DNA of 64,000 bases from Cyclospora cayetanensis. Lineage: Eukaryota; Apicomplexa; Conoidasida; Eucoccidiorida; Eimeriidae. The notes beneath the pieces were generated by a model that was not told where the DNA came from, did not search any database, and saw only the letters and a program-made list of their open reading frames with translations. Shown piece by piece: positions 12,441-24,700 of the stretch (the stretch's first letter is position 1; each line of letters opens with the position of its first letter). Where the stretch lies: positions 1-64,000 of the forward strand of contig NW_020312044.1 in the NCBI RefSeq assembly GCF_002999335.1. Reading direction: 5' to 3'. The translations under genes were made by a program, and so were the position numbers.

Positions 12441-15400
12441 GTGGCGGTTCACATCTCCACGTAGCGTATCCGACCGGAACTACCATGCTACCTGATGTCT
12501 GCTAAGCCAGAATAGCCTCACAATAAAGTCACATCAAAGGAACCTTACCAGGTATTCTCCCTAAAATAATTAGCCACACCACATAGGTGACCGCGTAACA
12601 ATAGAGTTTATTTGCAAGCTTTGCGTGCTAGCTGACACACAGCCACCATTGTGACATGGGAAGCCGACATCCAGGAACAGGCGCTGCATCAGTGCTGGGC
12701 TAATAAGGCGTCTGGATACTCCCTTGTATTACAGCGCTTCATGCTTATCCTCCACTATGCCCAGAAACAACTCTGCTGTGCGCCCAGTAACACAGAGTAG
12801 CTTAGAAGAGTCAGTGACATTTTCCAGGCCACCGTCTGCTCTTCCTCACCCTCGAATACTGTATAGCGCTCCCCGTTAACATGATCGCCTGCTTCCGTCT
12901 CTGACGTACTTCCATCTATGCATTCATCGCCCTTAGTCCTCTATCTCCAAACTTCTGCTCATCATACTCCCGTAACCACAATCACTTTAGACATCCCAAT
13001 AGCATTTCTATCTTGGTCTTCCTGGTTCCTTTTTGGTCTATTGTATGTGGACAGAGACGCTGCCTCCAGTCTGTCAAGACTGAAGTGACGTTAGGTCCCG
13101 AAGCGACTGGGCATATCAATCCGTGCGCAGCATTTCTGATCCTACTGATTGCGTCTCCCATTACTCCAGTGCTCGACAATTCGAAGGCTTCTGTTGCTCG
13201 TCCGCGCTAAGTGATGACCTGATGAGTGGTGCTTCCGGTGATGGCTCACGCCCTAGTGGTTCTGATAATTTTTGGCCATTGTAATCCCTGGCTCTATGCT
13301 TGCGGCACAACTTTCCTAACATCCAGTAAACGCAGCTTCGCAGCGACGAATCTCCTACAAAGTTCCTGTATTACTGCATACATAAAAGCGGCCTCATCGG
13401 CCCGTTCTCCTTGATCCTCCTCGGTCGAGACTTGACCGCCCCTCCCTCTACAAATTTCAACGTAGTGTCCCCGTTGTCTTTTCTGGTCCGTTCCCCCTGT
13501 TGACTCTGCTGTCCAGCATCTACTATTAACTGACAGTATCTGCGGCACTCTACGCATAACTCGTTCCAAAGTCTTTGACTTCCAACGGTGCTGCTGCATC
13601 CTTTCAACCAAAGATCGCTCGGGGTCGTTTCTTTTTTTTTCCTTTTGGCATGCTGGCTAAGAAGAAGCCCGAGGCTTCTTTGGGCTGTACCACAATGCCC
13701 CGGTGAAGATTCTGTGAAAGCCCCACCAAGCGATCATCATGATCTCTTGTTTTTGGCCAGATGAACCAAAAAGTCTCGCCTATTCGTAACAAAGAGCCTC
13801 GAGGCGTTTTCCTAGGGGAACTTTTCAATCCTCCATATTTGCCCCGGTATACCGAGGAATTGCCAATAGTGCAATGCAAGACGCTTTAAATGCTTTCAGC
13901 GCGGCACTGAGTATCTCTGATTTCTCACTCTAGAAGCTATGTCTCTGTGATGTTCAAGAACTCCTGCATACCACTCCCGTCTTCGTGTACGAGGCACTGA
14001 CAAGAAAATGGGCTCGTTGCATTTGCTCTCATCCCAACCAGTTGCCTCTTTCGATGTTACCTCCAGCTGTGAGTAGGCAATAACTTGAAATTGATCCTAC
14101 CTTAAACATGCAGTGAAATCACATAATATTAGACGCCGGTTCTCCAGCGGTGTAAAAGTTTTGGGAAGAGAATTTTGTAAGCTGATTCAAACAGATCAAT
14201 ATCGTCCCTTTAGGTTTTTGTAAAACCCGTGTTGACTCCATGGCTTACCCGGATCAACCCTTGCACCTACATGCAAAGACCCTATTTCGGAGAGGCACTG
14301 CCGCGGAAGGCGGTGGGCAGACAAGTAAAGCGGCAGGGCTGCGACATGTCCAGGCAGCAGCACACGAATGCAGAAGCAGAAGAAACTTCAAAGCCGCAAT
14401 CCTCAGGTGACAACCAACATGCACACACAGAAGCACAGACACACGAGAGAAAAGCGAAATTGTCACGTGCGTGAGGTTACAGGCCAATTTTCACAAGTGC
14501 CACAGAGTGGCGCCTGTTTGTCGCACCAAGGCGCCGAACGGAATTGCAGAAAAGGCCAAAAGGTTTCTGGAAGGTGTCGGCCCGTAAAGCATACTTCGTA
14601 CAACACCTGTGCCACGCAGAGGCCTGCAGCACCATACCCGTAGGTTGACGTCATGCCTACTGCTCCCTTGCACTGTCCGCGAAGGGTACTTTCTTGCTTC
14701 TTTTTATGAGCGTTCTTGAGGGTGCCGCGCTAGCCGCGGCGTATAAAGCTGTAAGTAAACAAGCCTCTGACTTTAGGCCTTACGTAGTAAAGAGAGCTGA
14801 AAACGCACCTGCCATACCAAGGCGATCGTGGTGGAGTCTTGCGTGGGCCAGGATCGCGCGTCAATGTCGAGGCTCCTTTGCATCAACCCACGCCATCCGA
14901 TGAAGTGTCTCGTACCGTGCGTGCTGAGAGCAACAACACATAAAATCTGAGGTCTTGGAGTATGCGCGCTGAGCGCTATGGCGGCGCGAGTGCAGCCTAC
15001 TGAAAGGATTTGACAAAAGCGTGCACACACGCTCTGAAGCACTGCGCCAGAAAAAGGCTGCTTGATCTCAGGAGAGCATGCGCCTGCATGTGGCCAGCCC
15101 CCATCACCGGGTAATGGTGTACGACTAGGATATACAAACACAAACTCAAACAAACAATCCTGCCGGCACGCTTCTGAGCAGAAGACCGCCTCGCACCCAG
15201 GCTCCCCACAAGTCAACACCGGCCCAAGTACCAGCCCCTGCAAATCATTTAGAAGCAACACACAAACCCAAAGCCATAAACGCCCAAAAATCTGCTGTGT
15301 GCATTCTGCCCACCCAAGGCTGACAGCTGCAGCTGCCTTCTTGTAAGAAATCCGCACTCCTTGTGCAACAGCACATAGCAACCAAACGAAGGCCGCTGGG

Positions 15401-17780
15401 CACACGCTTGTTTAGGGACGGAGAGGTAGCACAGACATGCTTTTCGATAAAGACGTCCGAAAGCGTGTCCAGACGCGCAACAGAAGAAATGTTTACAGTG
15501 CTGCAGTGAACGCAAAGGCGCAAACCGCAAGGCGTGTACAGAGAGGGAGAGAGAGAAACTGAAGGATAGACAGAGAGGTAGGGAGAGAGAGACACATACA
15601 GAGAGAGGAAGAGATGCATGCTCTAAGCACGGGATTCAATTGCTAATCCGACGGCACTGGCTGTTTCTTCCGGCCTAAGAACTCAAGCCTGTGCGTTCTG
15701 TTTTGCGCGGCAAGACTCGCGTGCTTAAGATGTATAAAGCTTGCTCGTTGGCTTTGGGTAGCGAACTTGGTGAGGAACTGACGTGTAGCGTCCTTGAGAG
15801 ACCCTACAAAGCGAAGTCAGTTGCTGCTCTCAACCCGCAGAGCCTGCGCAGATGCATCTCAGCAGCGCTTTCCACTGCCCTGGAGCCTCAGGCAAGAACT
15901 CAGTGGGACCCATAGGCCCCAACCTCCAAGCCGCCGTACGCAAGCCAGCTCCTGCTTAGTGCCGCCCAATTCCAAGATTAATTAACTGCATGCAGAATCC
16001 AAGCTGCTCCCCGTGAAACCTTGTGCTGCACAACGAGCAATGGACTGTCCTCAGTGTAGATGACCTGTGTTGCGGAGACATAGTCGCAGACACCTCAAAA
16101 AGCCTCCAAAAGTAAGAGCAGTCGACTGCTCAGCAGACCGCTTTCTGGAATAAGGCTGCCAGCCATATTCGTTGGCACGACGAAAATACAAGCTGCCCTC
16201 GAGAAAACGCTAATTTCTCACAGACTGCAAGCCGGGCTATCTCCTGAATTACCTTTCTGGCTTCAGGAGCCTCTAGGCAAGTGCATCAAGCTGCCGGTAA
16301 CTGCATGGAAGCCTGAAACGCCTCAGAGGCTCGCATGGGGTCATACAAGCCACATAGCTAGTCGTCGTTGTCGTATGTAGCAGCACACACCTATGGTTTG
16401 CTGCTTGTCACTAATCTGAGCCATAGCTGCTTCGTGATAGCGCTTATCTCCGCCGTGCCAATCAACTATGAAGCCACAAGGCCCCGACCTCTTTTAGCTC
16501 CTAAAAATTCTACTCTAACGCAAGACCTCTGCGGGAACACCTGCCGCTGTTTCGCCTGATGTCTCATCATTCTGGGGGCTCCTACTGCTACTGCAATGTA
16601 CCTCCAGGTAGAAGGCGTAATGATACAGCCCGCATGAAGGCGCTAGGGAGCCTCTTTTGGCCCCCAGCTAATTCACGGACCTCGCAGCCAGGCGGTTTTC
16701 CGACCCTAAATGCTGTATCCTGCGACTCCAAAATATACGTGACGAATTGGGGCTGGAGACAAGAGCAGGGACCGCAGAATAGGGCACTTAGCTTTCGATT
16801 GTAAGCATAGGGCGCTTAAAATATGACGCAGCGCAAGTCCTGGTCTGGAAAAGGCTCCCTTCTCCTAGGTGTTCCTCATGAAGGGTATGTGTTCAAGGTC
16901 CTAGCGTTACACGCAAAGCATCTTCGGCAATGTAGAAAATGCTTCTTCACTTTCTGAAGCGCATTACTGCCTTCAAAAACCTCTGCGGTCATGCGGGGCC
17001 CCCGGTTGGGGCCCCCTTTCCGGGGGGCCTGCACAGTGGTCAGGGAGACCAAGGGGTAAGGCACTACTGCGAGACGCAATAATCTACACACTCCCAAAGA
17101 ACAAATACCTGTGTCCTGAATAGATCCAATAAATAGCGCCGACACGCAGACAGAAAGTCGTGCTACTGAATGCACTGGTTGTTGCGATGTGCATACAGCT
17201 GCTCGGCCCGCAGCGGCCTCAGCAGCCGAGGGGTGTGAAGCCCGCTATTATCAGTGTAATTCAGTGATCCAAGTGCACGTTCTTTAAACATACGGCTGGG
17301 AGAATGTGTTTTTATTGCTTAGTGGCCGACCGGGGCTTTAACCTCCACTTTCTAGACTCATTGTCTTCAGCACAAGAGTCCCAGTGGTCCTGACTGGTGC
17401 GTGCCTTTTGAGATTCCTTTCCTTTTCAGCTTCCCTAAGTATAAGCTCCTCGTAGCGCGAATACGTTTTATGTCATCTTAGTCTGAAACAGTTTGTAGGT
17501 GATTTGTCGCCCTCCATTTCGCGAAACCCTAAAAATATCCCAACCCGCACACACGCAGCCCTGAAGTTCTGTCTTCTGCAGAGCAGCCTGTGCTGTTTGT
17601 AGCGCTGCACTTTCAACATCTGTTGCGCAGCACTTGTCTCGTGGGAAAGTAGGCTCTCGCGTCTCCCCGAGGCTTGCGCTGTTCAGACAATACCGCCGGC
17701 ACTCCTATCTATGGCCCTTCTTCCCTAGTTGCGAAGACCCTGCACCGTTCAAGCCTTCTTGTGCGCTTTGCGAGCGAAAA
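12441..17780. other. No recognisable gene; possible gag remnants near 13.3-13.9 kb
   Basis: Upstream of the retroelement pol on the same strand, frames of 105 codons (13,611-13,294) and 91 codons (13,879-13,604) lie where gag would be expected, but I see no CCHC zinc knuckle and do not call them. From about 14 kb the DNA becomes GC-richer, towards the composition of the gene block. A long frame on the minus strand at 14,773-15,405 lacks an ATG start and does not look like protein. Simple-sequence DNA (GAGA) sits at 15,541-15,615 and a GC palindrome near 17.0 kb. Confidence 0.5.
15541..15615. repeat. GA-rich microsatellite
   Basis: Interrupted GAGAGA runs with occasional CA and TA steps across about 75 bases. 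Confidence 0.75.
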
Positions 17781-20644
17781 ATGGAGGGCGACCCTGAGTT
17801 TCTCTCTCACTTGCAGCAGTTGGGCTCAGAATATAAGCGCCTTAGGGAGCAGCGGGCCGCTGCTCAGGAGCTTGCTGACGCTTTGGACGCTAGAAACAGT
17901 CAATTGGTGAAGGCACATGATGAGCTAGCTAGGCAGCGCGTGGATCTGCTGAATGAAAACAGGACCTTAATAGAAAAGCTTCAGATGACGACTCAGGAGA
18001 AGGAGGCGCTTCACCAGCAACTTAAACAACAGGAGGAGCACATCCAGACCGTCCAGCAGCAGCTATCAAGGCAGCAGGCCGCAATTGCTGATGCAGGAGC
18101 ACAGCACGAAGCCGAAGTTTGCAGACTGCAGCAGAGTATCGACAAGGCAGCGGCGGCGGCCGCCGCTGCAGAGAAGGAGCTCAAGCAGACTCAGCACGCT
18201 GCGGCAGCGTACAAAACTGAGGCAGAGGACGTGCACAAGAAGCTCATGGACACCAATAACAAGCTTAAAGAGGTAACTAAGACACCCTTCGTAGCACTGC
18301 AAGATGCCTCGCCAAGAATTTCCTGGCTCCTTTCAAACGATCCTGATTTGCAGTCTGGGATGTATATTTTCGGCGCCTCGTGCTTCAGGAAAACAAAGAA
18401 CTTGCAGACCTCACCAAGGAGCTGAACGAGCGTAATCGCAGCCTCAACAAGAAGCGGCAGGATCTCTCTGATCAGGCAAGACATCTCGTAATAATTTCCC
18501 TTATTGGCGAATTGTAGCCTTTAGCTGTAACACACAAGCTTCCTATGAGGACCACTCCTGAAGTTTACGTTGCTTCGGGGGGGAGGAGGGAGGGGACAAG
18601 CGCCGCATGCGCCGCTACGTCCGCAGAATGCAGTCCTGTCTTTGCCCAGGCTAAACATATCTTCTTCCAGTGCTTCTCCTAATAACCCATTGGTCAGGAG
18701 CAGCCCAGTGCAGCTTTCCCTAACGGCATTTGATGATGGCTGCGCTTGCGCGCATCAGACCGCGTGTCGTACGCTGTGCAGCCGCTAGCAGTACTGCTCT
18801 GTTTAGACGTTTGGAGGGGCTCTCGTGCAACGCCTTCGATTCGAACTTCGCATGTATATGGCTTCTGTGACTATGCATGCATTCCGCATCAAGAAGCTTA
18901 TAGTGTGTTCTTGAGCCGTTTTCGCTTTTAGCGCCTTCTAAGAAACAGCCGCTCTTCATACACCTATGGAAGCATCCGTACGCTTATTTCTGGATGTACG
19001 GCGATAGAAGTTACAAATGACGGCATACATGTGTCTAGCTTTCTAAGCAAGAGGCTTCTGCGGAGGCAGCGTCCAGCTTTTCTGAAGAGTTAATGCAAGG
19101 AGGCTCCAGCTTGGAAATTCTGCCTCCATCCTGCATGCTGCGGTGGAATATACGAGAACAGTCAAAGACCTGATGCTGCCTTGTGTGGGATAGACGCTGC
19201 TTTCTTCTACCTTCTCCAAGCATGATGGGCTCGATGCTGTCTGAGCAGCTTTTCCTAGAAAATGTGATGCGTCTGTGTCTGCTGTATGTACAGGTGAAGC
19301 AGCTACAGACGGCGCACCGGCGCAGCAGCGAGGAGCAGCAGCAGCAGCAGCAGCAAGCGCAGCAGCAGCTGGAGGAGCTGCGTGCGCTGAAGCAAGCCAA
19401 TCGATCTCTTCTTGCCAAAAGCAAGCAGCAGCAGGAGGAGCGGCAAGAGACCCTGCGCCAGCTGCGCCAGCAGCTGCAGGAATTGCAGCAGGAGCAAGTG
19501 CAGCAGCAGCTGCTGCTGGAAAAGCGCACACAGGAAACGGCCGCTGCAGAAGCTCAGCTGCAGCTGCAGCAGCAGACTGCTGCAGCTCAGCAGGAACTGC
19601 TACAGCAGCAAATAGAGCAGCAGCAGCAACAACTAAGGGCTGCCCTTGCCGCAACCACCAAAGCTTCGGACAACCTGAAAACTCAAAAAGCCCGTGCTGC
19701 AGAAGACAAGGAGCACTACGAGATGCAGCTGCAGCAGCTGCAGCAAGTGCAGCAACAAACGGCAGCAGCGGCAGCAGAGGCCAGCAAAGAACAACAGGAT
19801 GCGCTCCGCAAGGTTGAGGCGCTCTGCAACGAGAGGCAACGCGCCTATGAGCACCTGGAACCATTGGTGCTGCAGGGAATACAGCGCTGCAGCAGCAGCT
19901 GGCGTAGCAGCGGCGAGCACGAAGAGGAAGAACAAGATCAGGACGGCGGCGTTCTAGCAGCGGCAGCAAAGCGAGCTGCTGCGGCCTACAAGCAGCTACA
20001 GGAGGCACACGAGAGCGCCTGCAGGGAAGGAGCCCTTTTGCAGCAGCAGCTGCAGATGCTGCAGCAGCAGCAGCACAGGCTGCAGCGCGAGCTTCGGATG
20101 GCCGCAGAGGAGACGCAGGCGGCCTCTAGGGAGAAGCAGGAGCTAGCAGCTCACTACATGGCCCTTGCACAGGTATACTGCAATTCGGAGTGCAGGGTGG
20201 GCCAGCCTAGAGGGTCTTGATGGGCCTCGGCCAAAACCCTTGCGTTCCCTGACAAGTGTAGACAGAGAAGGGACTGCGCGCCGCGGCAGGATAAGGATGG
20301 GGAGTTGCATCTCTCGCTCTTCCCTGCCCACGTACGCAGCACGCTTCACCTAGGGACATGCTGATTGCGGTTTAAGATGTAGCGCTGTGTTGTAGAGTTT
20401 GTGTGCTTGCCCCTTGCAGAGTGTGCAGCAGCTGGCGCGCGAGAGCGAGGCTGTCGGGACGTCCTGCTGCATGCTGGGTGGCCTTGAGGCGAAGAAATCT
20501 CCCCGTGCTGCTATACTGCAGCCCCTTAGATTGACCACACAACACAGCCCTCAGCCGCAGGCTGCGACGGAATGGACCCCCCTTACCGCAAGGGCGTCCA
20601 CTGCGGACAGCTTCACCCTGCCCTCTCCAAATGACAAAAACTGA
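17781..20644 (+). CDS. Gln-rich coiled-coil protein, about five exons
   Basis: Proposed exons are 17,781-18,272, 18,389-18,475, 19,048-19,142, 19,221-20,172 and 20,420-20,644, giving about 616 residues with all phases compatible. Exons 1, 2 and 5 are well supported; exon 3 and the 5' end of exon 4 (19,221 or 19,295) are tentative. I chose the ATG at 17,781 because the longer upstream frame has no ATG start. The protein is heptad-like helix almost throughout: LQQLGSEYKRLREQRAA in exon 1, ENKELADLTKELNERN in exon 2, then a Gln/Ala/Glu-rich stretch encoded by CAG repeats in exon 4. The C-terminal 75 codons are not helical-looking and end at TGA 20,642-20,644. No enzymatic domain, signal peptide or membrane segment is visible. 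A structural or tethering role (golgin-, TPR- or cytoskeleton-like) is possible but not shown. It converges on the transporter gene. Confidence 0.8.
19315..20140 (+). repeat. CAG-repeat-rich coding tract
   Basis: Dense but impure CAG/CTG trinucleotide runs occupy most of exon 4 of the coiled-coil gene, encoding glutamine runs up to about nine residues mixed with Ala, Leu and Glu. The repeats keep the heptad pattern rather than interrupting it. Because CAG runs lack stops in every frame, long spurious frames appear on both strands here. Confidence 0.85.
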
Positions 20645-21726
20645 CGGCCCCCGACATATCTGTTTGAACCAAGTAGATCGAGAGACATCTACAAATCTCC
20701 ATGCTGCTATTGGCGGCGCCTTCTCTGCTGTCACTAATGCTGCTGCTAGCGCAGGTGTCTCTGCAGCAGCAGCTACATGGGCCCTCTGCTGCAGGGGCAA
20801 GCAAGCACGAGGTCTTCGCACGTCACCAACGCGAGGAGGAGGCTGTCGTGCAGACAGGCACAGAAACGCCCTAACAGTAGGCCCGCGTGGTTGAGCGGGC
20901 CGCCCAGAGAGCACGAAGCCTCACGATGGGCTGGCCCCCGCCGAATTAGCACAGCTCTGCTCTAATGAACTCCTTCCATGTCCTGCCTTAGCTGGCAAGA
21001 CTCTTAGTACCTATAGCTAGCTTTTTGTTATTTTGTAGCTTTCCACCCCTGGGGGGCGGCCAGCCAAATCCTTGGCTAATTTGGGCAACCCAAGTCATTG
21101 GGGTCGGCGACGGTGCAGCAGGTGCCCCACACAGCCTAACTAATTTCAAAGCGCCAAAACATTAGGTGGTTGGCGTGGCATCAATCTGGATGGAACCGCT
21201 TTTGCGCGGTGCTAAGGGAATGACAGGGCTTCCCCTTCTCAGCCAATAGAGCGGCATAAAGGGGGGGCGAGGGGCCCTTCGATACGTCTCCTTAGCAGGG
21301 GCAGCTGCAGGGAAAAGACTCAGGTCCTTGAATCTTTCGGTTGCAGCCTCTTAAGGAGCAACCTACACCAATGAGGGCCGGCTGGGCTGCCAACGTCCTC
21401 CTTTCCCAAGAGGTGCCCAGCTACACTTAGCTGATGCCTCCTCAGCCTCCCCTTCGTGGCTAGCTGCACGCGGCTAGCCAACAGATTTCCCCTCTGTTGC
21501 GCACTACTGCGCCCAGACCTACAGCAACGTGTTAGGTAACGCGCAGTTTTATCGAGCGACCTTGCCTTGCAAAGGCACCTGGCTCGGCGGTCGGGTCTAC
21601 TGCTGAACACTCTGCACAGTAGGCGTTGTTCGCACTGACAAAGCCGCTTTGGCACCTGGTCATTTCTTTTTGAGTGCCTCGCATTCGACCTTGTGCCGAG
21701 GTTCGTTGTGTTGCACTCTCGATCGC
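20645..21726. other. Convergent intergenic region
   Basis: This stretch separates the stop of the plus-strand coiled-coil gene from the stop of the minus-strand transporter, so it should hold both 3' untranslated regions. I see no open frame worth calling and no RNA gene. Confidence 0.6.
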
Positions 21727-24700
21727 TCATTCGCTAGGACTTGAGGATCTCTGAGCAGCACGCGGCGGAAGCGGCGATCCGAGAGGGGACTCTTCACCAC
21801 TATCGTGTGGCGTTATATTCGTGAAACCGGAGAAAACAGCTTCTGCAGAAGGTACATCTGTTCTCTCCTCGTCAAGCAACCACTGCTCTCTCTCTGTGTC
21901 TTCACTCTCGCGGTCATCGTCCTGGTCCTCGGTGTGGTACTCTTTGGCTACTATGGCATTCATTGCCACTTGATCGCGGCCTAATAGCAGAAGCATGCAC
22001 AAATAGGTATACATATATATGCAAATACATAACATATATATACGCATACATACGTAAATATATATGCATGTATGTACATTTATACATACATATACACATA
22101 TACATCTATTTACGTATGTACAAATACACATAATATACACATACCCGTCATAGAAGGTGGACACAAACACACTTCCAGCAAAAAGCCCACAAGGAACAGT
22201 ATTGAAAACGCGTAGAAGTAGACATTTCGAAGGGTCTTGCGTTTTAAATGTGTCTGCGTGCGTAGAAGTTTGTGTCTGAGAATCTATGTTTGTATATCTG
22301 TGTGCAGGATGCACTCACCGTAAGTGAGGTGCAACAAGCCGTAAAGCAGGAAGGAGATACTCCAGGGGATAACGGTGAGGAAGACGAGGGCGTTGGCAAG
22401 GGCGTTGGCATTTCCCATGCGAAGCTGCTCTGGCATTTCCGCAACTAATAGGGTCGTCCGCACATACCCGAACGAATGCTCTGCCAAATAGCCCACGAGA
22501 GGCGCACCCAAGATCGCTGCCCCACTGCCCTCAACTGCGACGGTCTGCATCCAGGGCGGAAGCAGGCCACAGAACAATGAACAAATACGCGATGACAGCT
22601 ATATGTGGCCTCCCTAGTAAAGGAAGCTACGTTTACAGGCGGGGTGCAGAGCCGCAAACCGCGAGTTTAGCTTGCGCGAGATACCTTCGTCACTCAGGAA
22701 GTCACTCTTGTTTGCCTGCAACTCGTTGAGAGCCTCGGTAAGGCGCTCTTCACGAGATTCGAAGAAAAGGACCTACCAGTGCGAAGACGGTTGCCTTGTG
22801 GTTGGGCCTGACAACATCTGCAAGAATCGGTCGGTTAACGGCAACGCCCGCCATCGAGGATAGGCCAATAATGAGCGCCAAGATCATGAAAACCGCAAAG
22901 GCGGTTTCCTCCTTGGGAACCACCAAGTACGCAACCACCAACACGGGAACCCGAACCGCCATCGCGAACTGACCTGCAAAGGGTAAGTGGGGGGAAGAAA
23001 GATGTGCATATGCCACAGGGGAAAGGGGGAGGGGCGGCAGGAAAACGCGGAAACTAATCACAACAAGAGAGAGAAAGGAACCCCACATCAAGAAAGCCTT
23101 TAAAAGCTTTGAAATTGCACACGGCTATAATCTGGAAGGAGGCTGGCTTACGTCAGCAACGCAGTACTATCAAAGGCAAAGCAAGAGAGGGACATTTGAG
23201 AGATCGTACATACTACACCTGCCGGCAGGTTTGCAAGTATGCATGCATGCATGCATGCAGCCTACAAAGACGCTTAGAGACAGCACGCATAGTGGCATCC
23301 TAGAGAATCGGCGTGGCCTCAATAAAGCGTATATTGCGATTCCTGCTTCCCAGAACTTACCAACAAGAGGCCGTCCGTGTCCAGGGGACCAATGGAAGAG
23401 CCGATCGCCAAGAAGGCCTCCGAGTACCCCCCCGACAGCGGAGCCGATGAGAAGCGCCCCCATAATGTACGCTGCCTTGAGGTCAGACATGTTGCAGTAT
23501 TGGAAAAACATAGTGTTAAAGCTAAACGCTGACCAGGGAATCGTACCCACAAGACCCTGCGCATGGCATTCCACACGCACGGTAGCAGCAAGGGCCGCCA
23601 TCAACAAACAAAAATGTTTTCACGCGCGTATGCAAGTCGCCTGGGCTCGCGCCGCAGCATTTTCCCTTATCCATCATCCACGTAGCAGCAGTTGCGCAGA
23701 ATGAGGCGCTGCGTCCATCTGGACCCCAGCACACACAGCCTTTGCCCCCTCGAGTCAAGCTTAGGAAGCACTTATGGCCCCCTACGCCATAGAAGGCCCC
23801 TACAGGAAACCTACACTAATCCCCCTCCCCTGGTGTTAGGCTCTCAAAAAAGGTGCTCTACATAAGACCCTGCGAAAGACGTCGTGCGTGTGTGTGTATG
23901 TCTGTGGTTCTTTTGTGTTTGCGTTTACGTATGCATGTGTTTTTGTGTTTTGTGTTTGGCTTTCATGTTTATATATGTATGTGTTTAGGTCTACATGCTT
24001 ATGTATGTGCATGTTTGTGTATGTGTGTTTATGGATGTTTGTGTTTACGTATGTGTAAGTGTGCGTGTGAGTTTTGGGGTCTGTATGTGTGTGTGCGGAT
24101 CCTAGAGGTATATACCTCTACAAGAACGATAAGAACACTGGGCGTGGCGAGCGACTTAGTGAGAACGTCCTTGAGGAATGTTGACCAGTTGTCTGAGATG
24201 TGGGAATCAGAGCCGGTGCCACCAGATTCGTCTCCTTTGGGCCGCAGCAGCCGCCTCCGGGGAATCTCCTCCAAGACAAAGGCGATGACGACACCCAAAA
24301 ATGCGCTCAGAGCTCCCACGCAAATGAAGCAGGCTCGCCAGCCCTGCAGTCAAGCAAAAGGAAGCAACTGGAAGCTGGAATGACGGCATAAAGATGATGA
24401 AGCGGCAACACCATTGCCCAAATAGCCCCTCAAAAGGCGCGTAGGGCCTTACAGAGCCCAAAAATGTGGCCCTACCCCACCCCCACACACAAAGCTACAA
24501 CACATAAGCTCCGCACACAACAGCACAGCCTCTGCCGAGCGAAAGGTGCATATGCATGACAAACGTGAACCTTCAACTTTCCCAGAAAAAAGAAACCTTT
24601 AGTATCCTCGCGCGCGCCCTCCACGGCACACCAGTGCGCCCCCCTCTCTCCCTTTGATGCATATTCCGCTCCCACAATGTGTACGTGTGTTTGTATGCTT

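Noticed and set aside
14773..15405. 210-codon minus-strand frame
   Set aside because: It begins with GTG, not ATG. It contains no recognisable domain and its composition looks like chance opening in GC-rich DNA.
17524..17535. Interstitial telomere-like AAACCCTAAA
   Set aside because: A single copy, expected by chance.
17634..17780. Upstream extension of the coiled-coil gene
   Set aside because: The frame is open but has only a TTG at its 5' end and the sequence lacks heptads; the ATG at 17,781 starts the coiled coil.
19275..19817. Second plus-strand frame of 180 codons, Ala-rich
   Set aside because: Frame-shifted shadow of the same CAG tract; only the Gln frame joins to good flanking exons.
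19043..20008. Open frame of 321 codons on the minus strand
   Set aside because: It is antisense to the CAG-rich exon, is composed of Ala/Leu/Cys/Ser from CTG and GCA repeats, and has no independent support. CAG repeats leave all frames open.
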